A stretch of DNA of 64,000 nucleotides from Hyphomicrobiales bacterium (GCA_900466605.1 UBMU01000019.1:62001-126000), one strand, 5' to 3'. Positions 36,874 to 46,230 are shown, counted from the stretch's first letter. The notes: generated by a model from the sequence alone, not told the origin. Numbers and translations are program-made.

Positions 36874-37387
36874 TTCAATCCTCCATTTTGCACGATTGAA
36901 GCGCCCTTGGCAGAAGGTCAGCTCGACTATTGCCTCCTTAGAGCAAAAAGCCTTCCCTTCCGGTGGCATTCGAGACTACGCCCTCTCTAGGATGCTTTGT
37001 CCCGCTGCGTCCGGCATAAGCCGCACCGCTCGGTTGCCATCGAAGAATATTAGCGAACTGAAAAATTCATTGAAACCATTTTCTCAGCGAGGACAGCGCG
37101 TACTGGCGACAACAGTCGGGCCGCGGCTGGCAGGATCCGCGAGATCCTCGGACATCACACGTCGTCGAGTGTGAGGCGACGAACCAACATAGCAGGAAAA
37201 CGAAAGTTGGCTTTGCGCAGAGATCTCACCGGTTCAGAAAAACGCGCAGCTCAAAAAAGACCCGGAACCTCGGCTAACTGCTCTGATGCTGGTGTTTCAT
37301 TAAACATTGAGAGGAGGCCAATTGTCCTCACAGCGAACGAACCCCTACGACGCCTTTGTGGCATCGGTCATCGACACCTCTCCCTTC
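36874..37387. other. 514 bases without a supported gene
   Basis: Two plus-strand open frames are present but have no ribosome site or recognisable sequence. No repeat or RNA gene was identified. Confidence 0.35.
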
Positions 37388-38035
37388 TTAGTGTCGTGCA
37401 GGTCGTAGGTCGGCGGTGGGAGAAACCCACCTGTTGCAGGTCTCCTTTATCTTTGTTCTTGCCTCTTCAAGGGCCTCATCGCCGTACAAATTCACAAAGC
37501 TCTGCTCATGGTATCCATTCGCCGCTAATTTCTGATGAATCTCTCTCGGGAGCGCATGAGGGGATAGTCGACCAATGTCTTGGACGGCATCCTTTCCGAC
37601 CCGCTCCATAATATGAAGGCTGTGCTTTCCCTCTACAATTACATTCACGATCACTGTTTCCCGCTCGGGGCTCCAATGCTCGGTGTGCATAATACGGCAT
37701 TCAACCGACAGCTCTTCGGGCAAACCGTGCTGCTTGCCCTTTTCCGCCTCTGGAAAAAGCGAATAACTTATAAGCTTTTCGTTGCTGGTAGCCTGTTGCC
37801 TAAAGGAATGCTGCGGTTGACGCGTCGGATTTTCGCAGAGGAGCGCGTTTAGGCGAGCGAGTACAGCATCAGCGGAGCCAATAAGCGCTTGGCTTCCGAG
37901 TATCGTGAGGCGGAGCTGCCCGTCTTTCGCACGCGGTACGCTGAAGATGAAGTTCGGACTGTTGAAATTCCTCTGCACAATTTTAAAGGCAATTTGGGAA
38001 TCAACAAGATCGTAGAAGAGACTCGAAGGTATCAT
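37388..38035 (-). CDS. hypothetical protein, 215 residues
   Basis: The ATG at 38035 has a good AGGAGAAACACC site just upstream, which supports this being a real gene. The product has no signal peptide or membrane segment and no recognisable domain. It starts MIPSSLFYDLVDSQIAFKIV and its last third includes HALPREIHQKLAANGYHEQS. It may act in the cytoplasm. It lies in a tract rich in decayed genes. Confidence 0.6.
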   Translation of the reverse strand: MIPSSLFYDLVDSQIAFKIVQRNFNSPNFIFSVPRAKDGQLRLTILGSQALIGSADAVLARLNALLCENPTRQPQHSFRQQATSNEKLISYSLFPEAEKGKQHGLPEELSVECRIMHTEHWSPERETVIVNVIVEGKHSLHIMERVGKDAVQDIGRLSPHALPREIHQKLAANGYHEQSFVNLYGDEALEEARTKIKETCNRWVSPTADLRPARH

Positions 38036-38609
38036 GGTGTTTCTCCTGATAGCTTTGAACTCAACAAAGAATATTTACGCCCTGGCAACGTGGATCGCAC
38101 GAGAGGGTAGGCGATCCGAATCGCTCCTTCTTAAGGGTCGCTCCTACGCCACGAGATGTCAATTTCAAGAGTGAACGCCGCCGCGCTCTTTCGACTGGCG
38201 CCACATTGTAGCAATCGACCAGAAACTGGCCGCTGGGATCCAGCAGTTCTACCAGTTGGTTGGCAGCGCGTTTCTAGTGGTGAGGTACCGCGTGTTACCC
38301 TTATCGATCGGCAGCACCTGTGGGGCTATTGTGTTTCGCGACAGTTACCATATCAATTAATTGGTATTCGTCCGCGCGACCTGCAGTGCGTCACGAACAA
38401 GCGTCCTTGGCCGTTCGGGCGGAGTCGTGCGTGACATTTCTTCGGCAGAACATCAATGCCAGGAAATCCGACCAATGCGCCGCTCTGGATTCCGTTGCCG
38501 CTTTGCGAACCGTTTGGCCAATATGAAGTGCTCCTGGAAGTGCATCACATTGGGTTCACCTTTAGTTCGGGCAGGCGAGGATTTATCCTCCACCACAGAG
38601 CGGAGAACA
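38036..38609. other. 574 bases without a supported gene
   Basis: Open frames on the plus strand in this stretch lack ribosome sites and recognisable features. The right end holds the promoter and the CGGAGA site of the BA14K remnant. Confidence 0.35.
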
Positions 38610-39078
38610 ATGATGAAAAAGCTAACCGTTATTGCGTTGGGTTTTATCATAGGCGCCACCGGGGTTACGCCAGCAATGGCTTTTCCAATATACGCACCAA
38701 GGATCGATGTGCCGCCCCAGGTGAAACCCGTGCAATGGCGTCACGGGGGCGGCGGATCGAACGATCCGCTACTACGGCAGTTACCGTGGTCGGCATGGAT
38801 CGGAGTTGGGGTTGGCCCTGGGAGAATTAAGTTTCGGTGCGATGATTGGCGGCGCCTTAGCTCAGCCGTACTATGGACCCTACTATGATCGGTACTATGG
38901 GCGCGCAGGCCCTCGCTATCGTTATTATCAACCAGTCCGCCAGTATGGACCTTCGATTGCCTATGAAGGCGGTGGGCATGTCAGTTGGTGCTACGCACGT
39001 TATCGAACTTATAGGGCGTTCGACAACACTTTCCAGCCCTATTATGGCCCTCGTCGCCAGTGCATTGGGCCGTATTGA
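38610..39078 (+). pseudogene. BA14K-family protein gene, frameshifted
   Basis: The first frame starts at 38610 after CGGAGA and gives a signal peptide (MMKKLTVIALGFIIGATG, PAMA) and VKPVQWRHGGGG. The family's second half is in another frame: FGAMIGGALAQPYYGPYY, then VSWCYARYRTYRAFDNTF and QPYYGPRRQC up to the stop at 39078. The switch falls near the G-rich run at about 38743-38760; one extra base there explains it. BA14K proteins are small exported, often immunoreactive or lectin-like proteins of Rhizobiales. Without the shift the length would be normal, so the loss may be recent or a sequencing error. Confidence 0.78.
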
Positions 39079-39424
39079 AGGCAATCGCCACTTAGTGCCG
39101 GGCACTTAGTCGCTGGGCGCCAATCAATTCAGGTGCTCGTTGGAACGATCGGTGCTCGGCGGGGCAATTCTATCCGGTGTTGCTGCTGAAATCCGTCAGC
39201 GGAGGTGATTCCATTTCTCGGACGCCGGACGTAGCAGCCGAGTGGTATTGGCGCTCGGCTTGGCCGACTAAGCACGCCCGATGTGACGCGCAGCTGCTAT
39301 CCGCTCAGTAAGTAAGGGTGGGTGTGTGTGGTGTGGTGTGTGTGGATCACTTTCTTTCTTTCGCCGTGCCACATCAGGAAGTTCCATAAGATAGATTACC
39401 TGATTTTCTTGTGTAGCCGGGTGG
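39079..39424. other. 346 bases between BA14K remnant and IS30 end
   Basis: No gene is supported. A GT-rich run at about 39316-39345 (GGGTGTGTGTGGTGTG) is a simple-sequence stretch. Nothing else stands out. Confidence 0.35.
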
Positions 39425-40276
39425 GTTCTAGAATGAAGTGCGACTTGCTAATGATCCCAATGGGTTATCAATTGCAAGGACGATGCAATGAAACGCACCT
39501 ACTCTCAGATTGGATTGGACGAACGCCGTAAGATTGCCCGCTGGCGGTTGGCTGGGCTCAGTATTGACGCCATTGCAGAGAAGCTCGGAAGGCATCGTTC
39601 GACGATCTTTCGCGAAGTCCGGCGCAACCTATTCGTCGACAAGGAAGTTCCTGATCTCAGCGGCTACTACTGCGTGACCGCGCATCAGATGGCCTGTGAT
39701 CGCCGTTTAAAGCTGCGCAAGCTCGCGCGCTTCTCGCATGTCCGGCAATCGGTGATCGAGCGGATCGTACACGGCTGGTCACCACAGCAGATTGCCGGTC
39801 GGATGCGCCTGGAGCACCATCCGATCTCGGTGAGCCACGAGACGATCTACAAATTCGCATACTCGGCCGACGGCCAGGCGATCAAGCTGTGGCGACATCT
39901 GCCGGAGCGTCGTGCCAGGCGCAGGCCAAGACATGCAAGACGCAAGCACGGTCAACGCTTTAGCGCGGATCTGAACATTTTGCGTCGTCCCGACACTGTC
40001 GCTGACCGCAAACAGTTTGGGCACTGGGAATGTGATCTTATCCAGTTCCGCAAGAAGTTTGGAAAGGCCAACGTCACGTCGCTGGTCGAGCGCGTGAGCC
40101 GATTTGCGGTCTTCCTGCGTAACAACGACCGTCAGTCACGTCCGGTCATGGACGGCCTCACAGGCCCTCAAGGCCCTACCCCATCTAGCCCGTCGCTCGA
40201 TCACCTTCGACCGTGGCACGGAGTTTACGGATTGGCCGTATCTTCAGGCGAGCATCGGCACCCAAACCTGGTTGTC

Positions 40277-40284
40277 TAATCGCG
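40277..40284. repeat. subterminal inverted repeat, transposase-distal end
   Basis: TAATCGCG here is the inverse of CGCGATTA at the other end of the IS110-family element. Only 3 bases (GTC) lie between it and the element boundary. Confidence 0.65.
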
Positions 40285-40424
40285 CATTGCGAGTCAAGCA
40301 TGTTTAAACGCGTCGAATGAGCTCCGGGCACATCTTCATTGCACGGATTCGGATCGGCTATATTGCGAGTTCTCAGTCTTTGCTCAGCGCTTCAATTCGA
40401 TGTGAAAGCAAGCGTATGTCGGGA

Positions 40425-40540
40425 GCATGGTTGTCTCCGCGGTCGGTACCAAGACCGCCGCATCATGGTCTTCGCGGGAAAGGTCTTCCTATGTTCTGCC
40501 CGCAGTCTCTAAGAGCTGCCGCCAGGTTCGCGGAATGACC
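40425..40540 (-). ncRNA. candidate bridge/seek RNA of the IS1111-type element
   Basis: Read on the minus strand, downstream of the transposase gene, two loops follow each other. Loop 1 has a base stem (40532-40540 with 40482-40489), guide AACCTGG (40522-40528), a cap hairpin (40502-40519) and guide GCAGAAC (40493-40499). The first guide equals the left half of the IS30 target, and the second is the complement of its right half GTTCTGC. Loop 2 has CCATG (40464-40468), a cap hairpin with arms GCGGTC/GACCGC (40439-40458) and AGACAA (40431-40436). These match the element's own ends CCATG and TTGTCT. This is the layout known for IS110/IS1111 guide RNAs. RNA ends are approximate. Confidence 0.8.
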
Positions 40541-40616
40541 TGACCTACGTCCACGACAGGGACGCCTCGTCGCGTCACAAAGATATGCGCTAAGAGTGAT
40601 CGCTGTCAGACCCCCA

Positions 40617-41648
40617 TTATGCGTTGGTGGCGGCCGATGGGTTAAAGATTTCTCCCGTCTTGAGCATAGTGTGCATGATAACTGCGAGTTTGCGGGCGAC
40701 GGCCACAGCCGCCCGCTTAAAGCCAAGCCGCTCGCGCAACTTGAGACCCCAGTCTTTGAGGCGGCTTTCATTCCTGGCGCTAGTTCGTGTAAGCATTGCT
40801 GTCGCCGCTTCGTAAAGCAGCCCGCGCAAACGGTTGTCGCCTCTCCGTGAGATATGCCCATCACAATCGACCTCGCCCGACTGATAGCGGCGCGTAGTCA
40901 GCCCGAGCCAAGCGCCAACTGAGCGCGAAGTTCGGAAGTTTTCTGGTTCCTCGATTGCGGCGACGTAAGACACCGCCGTGATGGCACCTATGCCCGGGAC
41001 CGTCATCAATAACCGCGCAGCCCGGCACTGCCGCGCCGCTGCAATAAGCTGACGGTCAAGTATGGCCGCACGCTTGCGGATGTCATGCCACGCATCAAGT
41101 AAGGGCAAAACGATCTGTGCCAGAGAGATCTGCCTCTCCAGAAGATCCCGAACATGGGCATCAAACACGAGACCTGTGCCTTTGGGGACGATAAGGCCGA
41201 ACGTCTTCATCATACCCCGGATCTGATTGCTAAGTTGTGTTGTGAGGTTCAGGAGTTGATCGCGGGCCGCCACCAACGCGCGGGTTAGCATCGCGTGAAG
41301 TGATTTTATCCGGACCGCCTTGTAGAAGCCGGCTTCGGCCAAGTGGGCCAAGCCATCTGCATCATTGGCATCGGTCTTGTTGAGTGTTTCGTTCAATACC
41401 TTTTGCGCGTGCCGCGCTTCAATGCAGATTGCGGGCATCCCCTCGGTCGTCAGCGCATGGTAGAACCACGTCGACAGCGGCCCGGTCTCGAATACGACGC
41501 GCCTGGCATGCGGGGCGTGCTTGCGGATAATTTCCGCCAGAAGCTTTGGATCCGAGGGGCACTTTCCTCGCCAAATCCGCTTGCCGTCCTCTCGGATCGA
41601 GATTGCGGTATCTTTTAATGAAACATCAAGCCCGATATATTGGTCCAT
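40617..41648 (-). CDS. IS110-family (IS1111 group) transposase
   Basis: The 343-residue recombinase has the N-terminal RuvC-like DEDD domain: YIGLDVSLKDTAISI, VVFETGPLSTWFYHAL and NKTDANDADGLAHLA. Its C-terminal Transposase_20 domain has LLMTVPGIGAITAVSYVAAI, then SVGAWLGLTTRRYQSG and GDNRLRGLLYEAA, which holds the region of the catalytic serine. The start ATG (MDQYIG) follows GGAGAG. It looks intact and so may be active with the RNA encoded downstream of it. Confidence 0.93.
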   Translation of the reverse strand: MDQYIGLDVSLKDTAISIREDGKRIWRGKCPSDPKLLAEIIRKHAPHARRVVFETGPLSTWFYHALTTEGMPAICIEARHAQKVLNETLNKTDANDADGLAHLAEAGFYKAVRIKSLHAMLTRALVAARDQLLNLTTQLSNQIRGMMKTFGLIVPKGTGLVFDAHVRDLLERQISLAQIVLPLLDAWHDIRKRAAILDRQLIAAARQCRAARLLMTVPGIGAITAVSYVAAIEEPENFRTSRSVGAWLGLTTRRYQSGEVDCDGHISRRGDNRLRGLLYEAATAMLTRTSARNESRLKDWGLKLRERLGFKRAAVAVARKLAVIMHTMLKTGEIFNPSAATNA

Positions 41649-41765
41649 GGTTGCTCTCCTTCGATGTTTGGGCCCCGGTTCCAATCGTGAGCCCGTTTTC
41701 CCATCTTATCGGGAGCAACCACCCCGATAGCTATCATCTTTTGAAATGACCTGGGACGATCGCGC

Positions 41766-41773
41766 CGCGATTA
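41766..41773. repeat. subterminal inverted repeat, transposase-proximal end
   Basis: CGCGATTA mirrors TAATCGCG at 40277-40284. Seven bases (CCCCATG) separate it from the element boundary. Confidence 0.65.
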
Positions 41774-42120
41774 CCCCATGTTCTGCGACCCGCAATCGCC
41801 GTGGCAGAAAGGCACCGTCGAGAATACCAATGGCCGCGTCCGGAAATGGCTTTCGAGAGAGGTCGATCCATTATCGGTCACAGATGCGGATGTGATCGAG
41901 ATCTGCAACCGGCTGAACGCAACACCCCGCAAATGCCTTGGCTATCGAACCCCGGCCGAAGTCTTCCGAAAGAAACTGCTCGCGCAGATCAGACATGCCG
42001 GCTAGCTTGATGAGCCACAAAAGTCGCGGTTCAGCATGAACTCACACGGGGGTGCAGACCACTCGCTTGTAGCAACCCGATTACGGGCAAACGGCCACGT
42101 GACGGCCTGCGCCAAGCTGC

Positions 42121-42423
42121 CTACTGTCCTAGCCACTGGTATTCGGCGATCGAAGCCTTGCCTGATTTCTTGTCGTAGAGACATATGAGATTAATTGTCT
42201 TTTGCGACTTGCGGCTCTTCTCCCGAAGGAGGATCGCGATCTTTCCCGCTGTGTCGTCGAATACCACCGGCCCAGTCGCTTCCGGGGATACCATGCGCGA
42301 CTGACCGATGCATGTGCCGTTAACCTTCGCGAAAAGAGCATTCCATGCACCGTCACTGGAGGCTCTAGAGAACTGTGTCAGGGAAAGCAAGGCAGCCGCG
42401 GCAACGACGGTGGTCTTTAGCAT
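42121..42423 (-). CDS. small exported hypothetical protein
   Basis: The 100-residue product starts with a signal peptide (MLKTTVVAAAALLSLTQFSR) and continues NALFAKVNGTCIGQSRMVSP and LICLYDKKSGKASIAEYQWL. It is probably periplasmic and has two cysteines that could pair. AGGA lies a few bases before the ATG. The family is not recognised. It lies just outside the IS30 end. Confidence 0.65.
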   Translation of the reverse strand: MLKTTVVAAAALLSLTQFSRASSDGAWNALFAKVNGTCIGQSRMVSPEATGPVVFDDTAGKIAILLREKSRKSQKTINLICLYDKKSGKASIAEYQWLGQ

Positions 42424-42652
42424 GTCGATGTTCCTAGTGTAATTTCGAATCGCCACACGGTGGCGGATTGTTGATTGCGGCAAACAATGGCAGGATCGAG
42501 ACAACTGTGGTGCGCGCTCGCGCTGCAACTCCCCGATCAAGGTTCAATGAGCCGTCCTTCGGTATTGGATGAGCGGACGAAATGTCGATTATTTTCAAAG
42601 ACTGCGATGTAAAAAGGAACGACCGGCGGCATACCCCGAGTAGAGTTCGGCT

Positions 42653-43684
42653 TTATCCTCTAGATAAGCTGAACAAAATTTTCCCACCCGACGGTAGGGA
42701 TTTTAGAGGGTTACCGACGACGCCACCCTTCAATGGGTAGATACCCATTTTAGAGTCAACAACGACGAAGCCTTCGTACTGCCAAATGGTATCTCCTGTC
42801 GAGAAACGCAATTCAGCCATCGGCCCGGGCACCCCTTTATCCGATGTCGTTATCCAAACCGTCGCTCCATTGTCATCACCCGCCAGCACCCGACGACGCC
42901 CATCCGGCCCACTGCATAAAACACCGTAGCCATTCGCGATCCAATCCTCGTCGCCATCTCGGTCGATGTCCGAGCTCGTGACAAAGTTGTTGGCAAGCTC
43001 TATCTTGGAGCCGTCATTGCGGGCGTTGCAGACATCCTGCAGACGGACCAGGCTCTCAAGCATTGGCTCTGGGAAGGTCTCTTGCCATTTCCTCACGTAC
43101 TCCCGTGCGTCGATTCTTCTCGGCTTCGCTCCCTTCAACGTCCGCGGAGCCGTCGAGGTCGGTCGGTTCTCATTGGTTTTTGTCAGGAACGCCTGGATGC
43201 GTGAGCGCAACTCCACTTCATCGCCATAGGTCGGTTGCCGGAAATAGAGGAGAAGCGACCGAGAGACTGCCTCGGGGAGATAGATCGTGCTGATCTGCTC
43301 GGGCTTCTCCTGGATCGCCACGCACGCGTCGCCGTCCTCGAGAAGATACAAGACCTGAACTTCCAGTCGGTTCTCAGTATTCGTCTTGATACCGAATGCT
43401 GCCCAGCCTTTACCCTCACGGATGGTTTGTTCAACAAGTCTCTGCGCCTTTTGCGGGACTTTGGCGAAGACGGCCTGCGTGTCACCTTCACCCTCCCCAG
43501 CGAAAACAGATCCGTCAGATAATAGGTGGAGTTGCGAGGCAACGAAGTTCTCGAACAACTCTGATCCCATCTGCTGGCATTTCGGGGACGGTTTGTCCAT
43601 GGAATGCGCCGCACCTGCTGCCAGGATGCAAATCGCTGCCATGCAGAACGCTAGGCCGGACTGAGGCACTTTAGTGATCCCCAC
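42653..43684 (-). CDS. exported hypothetical protein with a calcium-loop-like motif
   Basis: The 343-residue product has an N-terminal signal peptide (LAFCMAAICILAAGAAHS). Near residue 245 the segment SSDIDRDGDEDWI has the DxDxDG pattern of EF-hand or FG-GAP type calcium loops. The rest has no recognisable domain. GTG at 43684 is the likely start; an ATG 14 codons later is possible but would shorten the signal peptide. Its role is unknown. Confidence 0.7.
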   Translation of the reverse strand: MGITKVPQSGLAFCMAAICILAAGAAHSMDKPSPKCQQMGSELFENFVASQLHLLSDGSVFAGEGEGDTQAVFAKVPQKAQRLVEQTIREGKGWAAFGIKTNTENRLEVQVLYLLEDGDACVAIQEKPEQISTIYLPEAVSRSLLLYFRQPTYGDEVELRSRIQAFLTKTNENRPTSTAPRTLKGAKPRRIDAREYVRKWQETFPEPMLESLVRLQDVCNARNDGSKIELANNFVTSSDIDRDGDEDWIANGYGVLCSGPDGRRRVLAGDDNGATVWITTSDKGVPGPMAELRFSTGDTIWQYEGFVVVDSKMGIYPLKGGVVGNPLKSLPSGGKILFSLSRG

Positions 43685-43948
43685 TCTAAATTAAGCTCGT
43701 CGGCATCATAGTGCATGCCGAACACCTCGTCGAACGGAGTGGAGAGGCAACCGGCAGGACCGCGATCTGGTGCTCTCGCCCGCACTGCTGGTTCCTCACG
43801 CTCCTCGTGTTGGTGAATTCGAACAGGTTAGCTGGGCAAGCGCCTCATGCCTACGCTCTCGTCCCCTCCTTGTTGACAGCCTCGGCCCTAGACCGCGCTG
43901 ACTCTCACTAGGATTCAGGAACACATAGTGATGGCGGCCTGTAATATA

Positions 43949-44782
43949 TCAAGACTCAGGCGCAACAACGTCTGTCGTTCGCCTCGCTCGCACGTCCTCT
44001 GAGACATACCAACCATCCCACTGCGAGAATTGCTCAAAAACCCTCCGGTAACCCCTACCCTCAAGCAAGCTCTGTATTGCCATTTCGGTCTGTGGATTAT
44101 TCTCGACTGAAATCAGATCGAAGCGACGATCAAATTCATAAGCGGAAAGGATATCGAGCTCGCTCCCTTCGGTGTCGATTGAGAGATAATTTATGACGTC
44201 TGGCGCGCCATAGGAATTCAGTAGATCGCTCAGTGATACGGTTTGCACCTCAATGACCGTTCCACTGCTGCGGATTTCGGAGAAGTGGTCGCCGCGCGAG
44301 AAGTCAGCAATCGAACTCAATTCAGGGTCAAAAGCATCAGTCGTAAGGAACTTCACTGTATTGTGCGACCGGGACGAAACGCATCGGTGGTCGATTTGAG
44401 CCGATCTGTTTGCAGCAAGATCAAAGTGCCAGAGCGGATTGGGTTCGGCCAAAATTCCTGACCAGCCAAATTTCTTCTCAAGAAGCCACGTATTGCTGTT
44501 CTTGAGACCATTTGTTGAACCGAACTCTACGAAAAAGCCGCCTCTCATTTCCTCCGGCTCAAAACAGACCCACAAATCTTGCATGATCTGCGCTTTCGAC
44601 CAAGCCCGCCTCGCCAGACAATAGCTTATGAAGCTAACATCATCGTTGACGATGAGATCGGTAATCTCCGGCCGGTTCAGCCGAATGGCATTGAAGACCA
44701 TTTTTTGAAGGGACCTGTTGCCATACAACCTGTTGAGGATCGCAGCGGCTCCAGAAAGTGCCAGTTTCTTTTTGTCAAACAT
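43949..44782 (-). CDS. FkbM-family methyltransferase
   Basis: The 277-residue enzyme shows the FkbM pattern: QIMQDLWVCF, GGFFVEFGSTNGLKNSNTWL, KKFGWSGILAEPNPLWHFDL, and the catalytic-domain end YLSIDTEGSELDIL. The family methylates sugars or lipid-linked glycans. Start ATG 44782 (MFDKKKLA) is chosen; a TTG 18 codons upstream is in frame. No glycan gene cluster is adjacent, so its substrate is unknown. Confidence 0.82.
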   Translation of the reverse strand: MFDKKKLALSGAAAILNRLYGNRSLQKMVFNAIRLNRPEITDLIVNDDVSFISYCLARRAWSKAQIMQDLWVCFEPEEMRGGFFVEFGSTNGLKNSNTWLLEKKFGWSGILAEPNPLWHFDLAANRSAQIDHRCVSSRSHNTVKFLTTDAFDPELSSIADFSRGDHFSEIRSSGTVIEVQTVSLSDLLNSYGAPDVINYLSIDTEGSELDILSAYEFDRRFDLISVENNPQTEMAIQSLLEGRGYRRVFEQFSQWDGWYVSEDVRARRTTDVVAPES

Positions 44783-45179
44783 GCACTTACCCAAGGTTTC
44801 CCGATAAAAGTTGAAAGGTATTTCCGACGCCGGCAATCCGCGGCAGAATGTCGAACAATGCCGAAATATACTAGTGCAATTACAGCTTTTTACGAGACTC
44901 CGAGCCTAGGTGCCGCAGGTGTAGAAAAACAACCCTGCTAGTGAACGTTGACGCAATGCAACACACCCCTACCGTTGCGCGACTGCGCGCCCCCCACGTG
45001 CAGTCTCGAAGGCCCGGCGTCGTCCAGCTCGGCACCGGACTTTTGCATTCCTCTTTGCCCGGATTAGGTGGAACCGCCCGCAAATATCGTTCCTGTCTAA
45101 AATATAATCTTGTCGTAGCGTAGCATCGCTACCAGCTTACGTTTAAGTAGGCTGCTTTCGTAATAGCGGTGATGCAGAA
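44783..45179. other. 397 bases without a supported gene
   Basis: No open frame with a ribosome site was seen. The stretch separates the FkbM gene from a divergent ArsR remnant and must contain the FkbM promoter. Confidence 0.35.
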
Positions 45180-45484
45180 ATGACTGACAATGCCTACTTC
45201 GTCGACAAGACTGCCCTCCTTGCAAACGAGTAGCGGCTATTAATCGCTTCCTTTATTTCAAGGGAGGAACTCAGTGTGGGCGAACTTGCCTGCAAGGTTG
45301 GCCTCTCTCAATCCTCACTATCGCAACATCTCGCCAAATTTCGCCAAGCTGATGTGGTCACCACTCGTCGTGATGCCCAAACCATTATTATTCAACATCG
45401 CACCACGGGGTTCGAAAGATTCTGGAAACCGTCGACAAGATTTACGGTCAGACTGACAGGAATGTTGAAGCACCGACCGTATAA
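45180..45484 (+). pseudogene. ArsR-family regulator remnant
   Basis: The frame starts at 45180 (MTDNAYFVDKTALLANE), meets a TAG at 45231, and continues in frame with RLLIASFISREELSVGELAC and KVGLSQSSLSQHLAKFRQAD, a clear ArsR helix-turn-helix. Near 45400 the frame shifts to ILETVDKIYGQTDRN before a stop at 45484. A premature stop plus a frameshift make it non-functional. Confidence 0.72.
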
Positions 45485-45599
45485 CTCTGCGCGTACTCCC
45501 TTCCTTCAAAGGCCAGCTTGCAGATTAGCTTCGGCTCAGCGCATTCTGCGGGTACGGCATTTGTGGGCCGAAGGTGGCTGCCACAAATAGTATGTTCGT

Positions 45600-45979
45600 T
45601 ACCGCAGCTCGGATGAACAGAAGCCTTATGCGGGTTTGCTCACGCGGGATCTTAACAGCAACCCTATCTATACGGACACCGCACTTGCTGAGCTGTTTGG
45701 GCTGGATCCCAATGAGACGGAACATGGATTGCCCGTACAGACATATATCGAGCGGATCCATCCAGAGGATGCCCTCAATTTGGCCAATCAGGTCAATAAT
45801 GCCGTCATCACCCAGTATCCGACGGTACAATACCGCCGGTCACAGAAAGCGGACGGGGCTTACATTCCTGTTTACGCATTCGGCCGGTGCTTTGGAGATC
45901 GGGCAACAGGCCAGGGCACTATGCGGGAATATTTAAGTCGGTTGAGGACGACAATTTACTTGATCAAGCAACGCATTGA
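45600..45979 (+). pseudogene. PAS-domain protein remnant
   Basis: The segment encodes a PAS fold 3 core: SNPIYTDTALAELFGLDPNE, TYIERIHPEDALNLANQVNN and IPVYAFGRCFGDRATGQ. Near 45910 a frameshift is needed to reach PGHYAGIFKSVEDDNLLDQA and its stop. There is no clear start. Similar small single-PAS proteins and PAS-kinase N-termini are common in rhizobia. The 300 bases after it hold no supported gene. Confidence 0.65.
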
Positions 45980-46230
45980 ATGCTGTGCATCCCTGCACAT
46001 TCAAACTTGAGAATAACTGATACCTTAACAGTGGCGCTCTTCGTTGAGCCGACACATACGCGCTTGTGTCTCGGGGCTGACTGCCAAGACAAAATTTCGA
46101 AGCAGCTGGGCAAACGCCATCCAAAATACCCAGCAGGAACTTAACGGCGCCCAAGAAGCGGCAAATATCGGTCCCAAGTACAGCTTCGATTGCACCAAAA
46201 AGCGCTGACAGGCCATCCACAGCCAACCTC

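Larger units (their letters stand above)
40274..41780 (-). mobile_element. IS110-family element, IS1111 subgroup, inside IS30
   Basis: The element is 1507 bases, flanked on both sides by TT, which occurs once in the rebuilt target (AACCTGG TT CTGC). Subterminal inverted repeats TAATCGCG (40277-40284) and CGCGATTA (41766-41773) lie 3 and 7 bases inside the ends, as I recall for IS1111-type elements. It holds a DEDD transposase on the minus strand and a 343-base non-coding tail downstream of it that can fold as a guide RNA. Confidence 0.85.
39488..42005 (+). pseudogene. IS30-family transposase, frameshifted and split
   Basis: The N-terminal part (39488 to about 40165) has the IS30 helix-turn-helix (ERRKIARWRLAGLSIDAIAE, GRHRSTIFREVRRN) and the start of the DDE domain (FGHWECDLIQFRKK). 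Near 40165 the frame must change to continue LPHLARRSITFDRGTEFTDW, so one base was gained or two lost. At 40273 the IS110-family element interrupts it after GTQTW. It resumes at 41781 with FCDPQSPWQKGTVENTNGR, the final acidic residue of the DDE triad, and stops at 42005. The gene is dead. Confidence 0.88.
39425..42041 (+). mobile_element. IS30-family element, interrupted by an IS110-family element
   Basis: The outer element carries an IS30-type transposase split in two parts. Imperfect inverted ends are visible: GTTC then TGAA then GCGACTT around 39425-39446, and the reverse (AAGTCGC to GAAC) at 42021-42041. Removing the inserted 1507-base IS110-family element leaves an IS of about 1.1 kb, the usual IS30 size. 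End positions are approximate. Confidence 0.7.
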
